Below, one piece after another: positions 6,038 to 8,578 of a stretch of DNA of 8,578 nt. Below the pieces are notes generated by a model, which had not been told where the DNA came from, made no database searches, and worked only from the letters and a program-made list of their open reading frames with translations. Each line of letters begins with the position of its first letter. Position 1 is the first letter of the stretch. Source of the DNA: JBCCWF01 sp038520475 (GTDB taxonomy: Bacteria; Cyanobacteriota; Cyanobacteriia; CAKZMO01); contig JBCBLF010000216.1 of the NCBI GenBank assembly GCA_038520475.1, positions 1 through 8,578 of the forward strand, in the 5' to 3' direction. A program made the translations under genes and the position numbers.

Positions 6038-6637
6038 TTAGAAAGATACGCGAGGCGCTGCTTTGACCTCAGGTGCACTTTCTTCTAAGAGCTGCGCACT
6101 GCCGAAGTTAAACATTCCAGCAATGAGATTGCTTGGAAATACTTCTCGCTTGGTGTTGTAGAGCGTCACCGCATCATTGAAGGCTTGTCGAGCAAATGCA
6201 ATTTTGTTTTCGGTCGATCGAAGTTCTTCCATGAGGTCGCCCATTGTTCGATCAGCCTTGAGATCAGGGTAGGACTCGGCTAGCGCAAATAATCGCCCCA
6301 AGCTACCAGTTAACGCGGCTTCTGCTGCACCAAGTTGGTCCATGGCCTGTGGATCACCAGGAGTCTGAACAGCTTGAGCATTCGCACTGACGGCTACATT
6401 TCGGGCTTGAATAACCGCTTCGAGAGTTTCTCGCTCATGCTTCATATATCCCTTCACGGTTTCCACCAGGTTGGGGATGAGATCGTAGCGACGGCGAAGC
6501 TGAACGTCGATTTGAGCAAACGCGTTTTGGTATCGATTGCGTAACGTGACTAGACTGTTGTATCCACCAATGACAATCGATGCAACGAGGACAATAAATC
6601 CAAAAATGATGAAGAGGAAGAGAAGAAGCGCTGCCAT
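6038..6637 (-). CDS. lemA: LemA family membrane protein
   Basis: A small membrane-anchored helical protein; LemA proteins commonly sit next to HtpX/M48 proteases, but their biochemical role is not settled. The 199 residues match the family length (about 185-200). One hydrophobic segment spans about residues 4-26, followed directly by the family signature YNSLVTLRNRYQNAFAQIDV (26-45) and QLRRRYDLIPNLVETVKGYM (46-65). The rest is a predicted helical bundle with ENKIAFARQAFNDAVTLYN (about 143-161) and FPSNLIAGMF (167-176) near the end. The stop lies 9 bp before the ATG of the M48 gene, so the two form an operon with lemA first. The ATG at 6637 has no convincing Shine-Dalgarno. No HIP1 site falls in this gene. 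Confidence 0.95.
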   Translation of the reverse strand: MAALLLFLFIIFGFIVLVASIVIGGYNSLVTLRNRYQNAFAQIDVQLRRRYDLIPNLVETVKGYMKHERETLEAVIQARNVAVSANAQAVQTPGDPQAMDQLGAAEAALTGSLGRLFALAESYPDLKADRTMGDLMEELRSTENKIAFARQAFNDAVTLYNTKREVFPSNLIAGMFNFGSAQLLEESAPEVKAAPRVSF

Positions 6638-6723
6638 AGAGTGTTTTAAGGACGATCAAAGAAGGTGTTAAGACAATGGGGACTCATCGAGACATGTACG
6701 GGATAAAGCGGACTTGCATCAGT

Positions 6724-6748
6724 CCCATACAATAGCGAGCCCATACAA
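6724..6748 (-). promoter_or_regulatory. Paired TTGTATGGG direct repeat upstream of lemA
   Basis: On the minus strand TTGTATGGG occurs twice with a 16-bp period (6748 to 6740 and 6732 to 6724), 87-111 bp upstream of the lemA start. Two identical nonamers about one and a half helical turns apart could be a regulator binding pair for the lemA-M48 operon. A 5-bp hairpin, GGACT/AGTCC (6710-6714 with 6721-6725), lies beside it. I cannot assign a regulator or clear -35/-10 boxes. Confidence 0.35.
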
Positions 6749-6811
6749 CATCGAGGAAGTGCCCATTACAGTGCAGGACTGATGTGTTTCACACGATGTC
6801 CTGACCATTGG

Positions 6812-6848
6812 GAGCGTTTTTCGAAGCCTGCGCTTGAGAAAAACGTTC
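6812..6848. repeat. 11-bp hairpin in the trpF-lemA spacer
   Basis: GAGCGTTTTTC (6812-6822) pairs with GAAAAACGTTC (6838-6848) with one G·T pair, leaving a 15-nt loop. It could act as a weak structure downstream of trpF, but the stem has few GC pairs and no terminal T-run on the minus strand, so a terminator role is doubtful. Confidence 0.4.
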
Positions 6849-7076
6849 AACTACGAAAGTCCCAACAGGTTTGCTGTCGTCACTTTAGGGATGACGTAGG
6901 CAGATTGAAGATGCGGACGCACTTCCTCAACCTTTCCTCAACATGTCTTAGGGCCAATGGCTATATCTACAGTGTTGAACGTTGCTTTTACGCACGCCAT
7001 CTGTGTCAGATAAGCAGATTCCCTGGCTTTATCGTGCCCATTTGGAAAGCGTGAATTCTCTCTGTGGACGCATGCC

Positions 7077-7757
7077 TCAACGATTCTTCATTGGGCGAAG
7101 GAGTGTTGAACCCTTTTGCTGAAGTGCCTGGAATAAGGCTTCCACTTTTTTCAGATCTTTATCGGCTGGCGATCGCTCTACGCCACTGGACACATCGATG
7201 CCATTAGGTTGGAGTGCTGTCACAGCTTCTACTACGTTGCTAGGAGTCAGCCCCCCAGCTAAAAACCACGGGCGATCGCTTTCAAAGGCTTCGAGATCGG
7301 CCCAGTTGATGGTGTGTCCTGTTCCGCCCATAAGATGAGGGTGATAGGCATCTAATAAAAAGGTATCCACGCCGCTGCTGAAAGCTTGGGTTTCAGCCAG
7401 TGTTTCAGGCGATCGCACGCGGAAGGCTTTGATGAGCTCGACAGCAGGTAGCGCATTGCGAAGCTGGGCGCAAAACTCTGGCGTTTCATGGCCATGCAAC
7501 TGCACTGCATTTAGGCCACCGCTCTCAACCGTTCGCTGAATGTCGTCAATTGAGGCGTCTACAAATACACCAACTCGGTCAACGGTGAGTTGGTTCGCGT
7601 TGTCTCTTGGCAGCGCATCGACTACGGTACGAATCTCGGAGGGCGTCACATAGCGGGGTGATTGTGTGGTGCAGATGAATCCCAAGGCCGTGGCTCCTAA
7701 CTGAGCGATCGCCCGACCCTGATCCGGTTGCCGAATCCCACAAATCTTGACCCTCAT
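7077..7757 (-). CDS. trpF: Phosphoribosylanthranilate isomerase
   Basis: Catalyses the Amadori rearrangement of N-(5'-phosphoribosyl)anthranilate to CdRP, the third step of tryptophan synthesis from chorismate. The 226 residues form a single (beta/alpha)8 barrel. Conserved motifs are present in order: VKICGIR (3-9) with the general-base Cys6, LGFICTTQSPRYV (25-37), VGVFVDA (62-68), VQLHGHE (85-91), FLLDAYHP (133-140) with the general-acid Asp136, GGTGHTINW (144-152), LAGGLTPSNV (166-175) and GIDVSSGVE (186-194), the last two forming the phosphate-binding end. The start is the ATG at 7757 with a strong GGGAGG (7765-7770) seven bases upstream. It contains four HIP1 sites. As in many cyanobacteria it stands alone rather than in a trp operon. 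It is divergent from psaK across 240 bp; a minus-strand TTGACA (7821-7826) is a possible -35 box, but I see no matching -10. Confidence 0.97.
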   Translation of the reverse strand: MRVKICGIRQPDQGRAIAQLGATALGFICTTQSPRYVTPSEIRTVVDALPRDNANQLTVDRVGVFVDASIDDIQRTVESGGLNAVQLHGHETPEFCAQLRNALPAVELIKAFRVRSPETLAETQAFSSGVDTFLLDAYHPHLMGGTGHTINWADLEAFESDRPWFLAGGLTPSNVVEAVTALQPNGIDVSSGVERSPADKDLKKVEALFQALQQKGSTLLRPMKNR

Positions 7758-7830
7758 CGCTCTGCCTCCCTTACGCCGAGTACTGAGTTTGTATCAAATT
7801 CATTGCTGATTGTGAATCTCTGTCAACGAA

Positions 7831-7862
7831 ATGACAAGGATTCTCCATGTGCTTCCTATAAT
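7831..7862 (+). promoter_or_regulatory. Candidate psaK promoter
   Basis: A perfect TATAAT lies at 7857-7862. The best -35-like match, ATGACA (7831-7836, five of six), is 20 nt away, longer than optimal, so an activator may help. Transcription would start near 7869, giving a leader of about 130 nt. I found no paired TTTACA-type HLR1 site (the RpaB target known upstream of some photosystem I genes) nearby. Confidence 0.45.
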
Positions 7863-7923
7863 CCAGAGTGAAATTCTAGTGTTGCTATTTGAGAAATGAC
7901 GGTTGGTGGGGAACCCTGACCTC

Positions 7924-8001
7924 ATGCCAGCATTTATCTCGGATTTAAGCAAAGCCGAAATTCTAAAATCAGACTTTAAAGCTAGGGAGATAACATCTTG
8001 A
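7924..8001 (+). CDS. Possible 25-residue upstream ORF in the psaK leader
   Basis: ATG at 7924 opens a frame encoding MPAFISDLSKAEILKSDFKA and five more residues, ending in TGA at 7999-8001. The stop overlaps the psaK TTG start (TTGA), the arrangement seen in translational coupling. GGGG lies about ten bases before the ATG, a weak ribosome site. The peptide has no recognisable motif. A chance frame of this length is quite possible. Confidence 0.25.
   Translation: MPAFISDLSKAEILKSDFKAREITS
7984..7990 (+). promoter_or_regulatory. Ribosome binding site that fixes the psaK TTG start
   Basis: AGGGAGA lies seven bases before the TTG at 7998-8000. The next in-frame ATG (codon 23) lies inside the first membrane helix, so the TTG is the only start giving a complete PsaK. 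Confidence 0.75.
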
Positions 8002-8261
8002 TTTACCCACCCTTATTTGCAGCAGCCCAGACCATCGAGTGGTCAACAGATGTTGCCATCATCATGATTACATGCAATCTCTTTGCGATCGCCATTGGTT
8101 ATTACGCGATTAAAGAGCGCGGTGCTGGCCCTAAATTACCCGTCGAATTACCGGCGATGTTTACTGGATTTGGAATTCCTGAGTTGTTGGCGACCACTAG
8201 CCTCGGTCATATCCTCGGGGCTGGTGTCATTCTTGGGCTAGCGAACGCAGGTGTTCTTTAA
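7998..8261 (+). CDS. psaK: Photosystem I reaction center subunit PsaK
   Basis: A small two-helix subunit at the periphery of photosystem I in the thylakoid membrane, where it binds antenna chlorophyll and helps link antenna complexes to the reaction center. The 87 residues match cyanobacterial PsaK (about 83-87). A short leader ending near AAAQ (8-11) is probably removed. Helix 1 spans about residues 19-38 (ITCNLFAIAIGYYAI), followed by a hydrophilic loop with KERGAGPKLP (39-48). LATTSLGHILGAGVILGLAN (64-83) begins the second helix and is the family signature. The start is a TTG, supported by a Shine-Dalgarno. It contains a HIP1 site (8085-8092). Transcribed away from trpF with its own TATAAT. 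The paralogue (psaK1 or the high-light psaK2 type) cannot be decided here. Confidence 0.95.
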   Translation: MIYPPLFAAAQTIEWSTDVAIIMITCNLFAIAIGYYAIKERGAGPKLPVELPAMFTGFGIPELLATTSLGHILGAGVILGLANAGVL

Positions 8262-8414
8262 AGTCAGCTCTGCATTCTCCAAGCTAAATTCTTCAACATT
8301 TGAACATCTAACTCACATCCTGCACTTTGCCTGATCACTGATGAAGTTCTAGATGTTATTCACAACTGGGAAAGTTTCTCAAATCGATAGCGCTGCGCGC
8401 TTAACCCAAGCCAA

Positions 8415-8459
8415 AATTTTTGAGGAAAGCTGCGCAGAGCGCAGCTTTCCTCAAAAATT
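8415..8459. repeat. Near-ideal hairpin: perfect 21-bp stem, 3-nt loop
   Basis: AATTTTTGAGGAAAGCTGCGC (8415-8434 and C8435) is exactly complementary to 8439-8459, leaving only AGA (8436-8438) as loop. The AT-rich base and GC-rich tip look terminator-like on both strands, but no extra T-run follows the stem. It lies 154 bp after psaK. It shares GAGGAA/GCTGCGCAG with the hairpin at 3389-3433. Confidence 0.95.
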
Positions 8460-8476
8460 ACAGGTCTAGACCTGTA
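8459..8476. repeat. Perfect 18-bp palindrome abutting the hairpin
   Basis: TACAGGTCTAGACCTGTA is its own reverse complement with no spacer. It shares its first base with the last base of the 8415-8459 hairpin. With no loop it is more like a dimeric protein-binding or recombination site than an RNA hairpin. Confidence 0.85.
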
Positions 8477-8578
8477 TGTGTACTGCTAAATATAGCCGTC
8501 GCCAGTTCCGTTAGGACAAGACGGCGAGCCATTTGGCGATGCGCCAAGGACCCGAATAATACTTGGTGTCCTAGCCTA

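Larger units (their letters stand above)
6638..7076. other. Intergenic spacer between trpF and lemA
   Basis: This 439-bp stretch follows trpF and precedes lemA, both on the minus strand. It holds the TTGTATGGG pair near lemA and an 11-bp hairpin with one G·T pair (6812-6822 with 6838-6848, 15-nt loop). A plus-strand open frame of 90 codons (6782-7054) exists, but its Cys- and Arg-rich composition and lack of recognisable motifs argue against a gene. I see no tRNA, no known small RNA and no clear trpF terminator. Confidence 0.5.
8262..8578. other. Spacer downstream of psaK, rich in dyad symmetry
   Basis: No gene is recognised in these 317 bp up to the window edge. Dyads crowd the right half: AGCGC/GCGCT (8389-8401), the 21-bp hairpin (8415-8459), the 18-bp palindrome (8459-8476), GCCGTC/GACGGC (8495-8500 with 8520-8525) and TTGGCG/CGCCAA (8533-8547). 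The last 100 bp do not fit a tRNA: I see no T-loop signature on either strand. They could be the edge of a structured RNA or of a gene continuing beyond the window. Confidence 0.5.

Noticed and set aside
6782..7054. Plus-strand open frame of 90 codons between trpF and lemA
   Set aside because: Composition is unusual (many Cys, His and Arg), no motif is recognised, the only Shine-Dalgarno-like AGGA is too close to the ATG, and it contains no HIP1 site. Most likely a chance frame, though it does not overlap another gene.
7758..7997. HLR1 (RpaB) site in the psaK promoter
   Set aside because: I looked for two TTTACAWW half-sites two bases apart and found none; only the TATAAT and a weak -35 match are supported.
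8415..8459. Reading the long hairpin as a normal intrinsic terminator of psaK
   Set aside because: There is no T-run beyond the stem on either strand, it is 154 bp from the psaK stop, and a similar hairpin occurs elsewhere in the window, so a repeat element fits better.
8486..8575. Minus-strand open stretch reading ...IIRVLGASPNGSPSCPNGTG... at the right edge
   Set aside because: An in-frame stop lies at 8576-8578 and there is no ATG, GTG or TTG start inside it, so it cannot be a gene end continuing from outside in this frame.
8478..8578. Possible tRNA or other structured RNA at the right edge, because of several short stems
   Set aside because: No T-loop signature or anticodon-arm arrangement on either strand; the stems are only 5-6 bp and the window ends before a full structure could be judged.

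Overview
The window looks like chromosomal DNA of a cyanobacterium, from an assembly that still contains a gap (100 Ns at 3071-3170). Two things support this. It carries a photosystem I subunit gene (psaK), and the octamer GCGATCGC (the HIP1 repeat typical of many cyanobacteria) occurs 16 times in 8.6 kb, where chance would predict about 0.1. I cannot name the genus from the sequence alone.

Layout, left to right. Positions 1-278 (minus): N-terminal part of a probable regulator that runs off the window. 610-1680 (minus): low-specificity L-threonine aldolase of the type found in Pseudomonas. 1681-2093: a 413-bp divergent spacer holding three successive inverted repeats. 2094-3278 (plus): cell-division glycosyltransferase FtsW, interrupted by the assembly gap over its most conserved C-terminal signature. 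3279-3473: a short spacer with a promoter candidate and a long hairpin. 3474-4007 (plus): a small P-loop kinase-like protein of the FlaR/topology-modulation type, whose stop overlaps the stop of the convergent M48 gene. 4004-6637 (minus): a two-gene operon, lemA followed 9 bp later by an HtpX-like M48 membrane protease with a large TerB-like C-terminal extension. 6638-7076: noncoding. 7077-7757 (minus): trpF. 7998-8261 (plus): psaK, divergent from trpF. 8262-8578: noncoding, with a near-ideal hairpin and an abutting perfect palindrome.

The genes are mostly unrelated housekeeping functions: amino-acid metabolism (ltaE, trpF), septal peptidoglycan synthesis (ftsW) and photosystem I (psaK). The clear functional unit is lemA plus the M48 protease, probably a membrane protein-quality-control pair. 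I see no complete insertion sequence, CRISPR array, rRNA or tRNA gene.

The least explained material is in the spacers. Two hairpins about 5 kb apart share the core GGAA-GCTGCGCAG. A 19-bp motif occurs three times upstream of ltaE/ftsW. A 73-bp MITE-like element precedes ftsW. A 25-codon upstream ORF overlaps the TTG start of psaK. No clearly new multi-gene system is visible; these spacer elements and the protease fusion are the leads.
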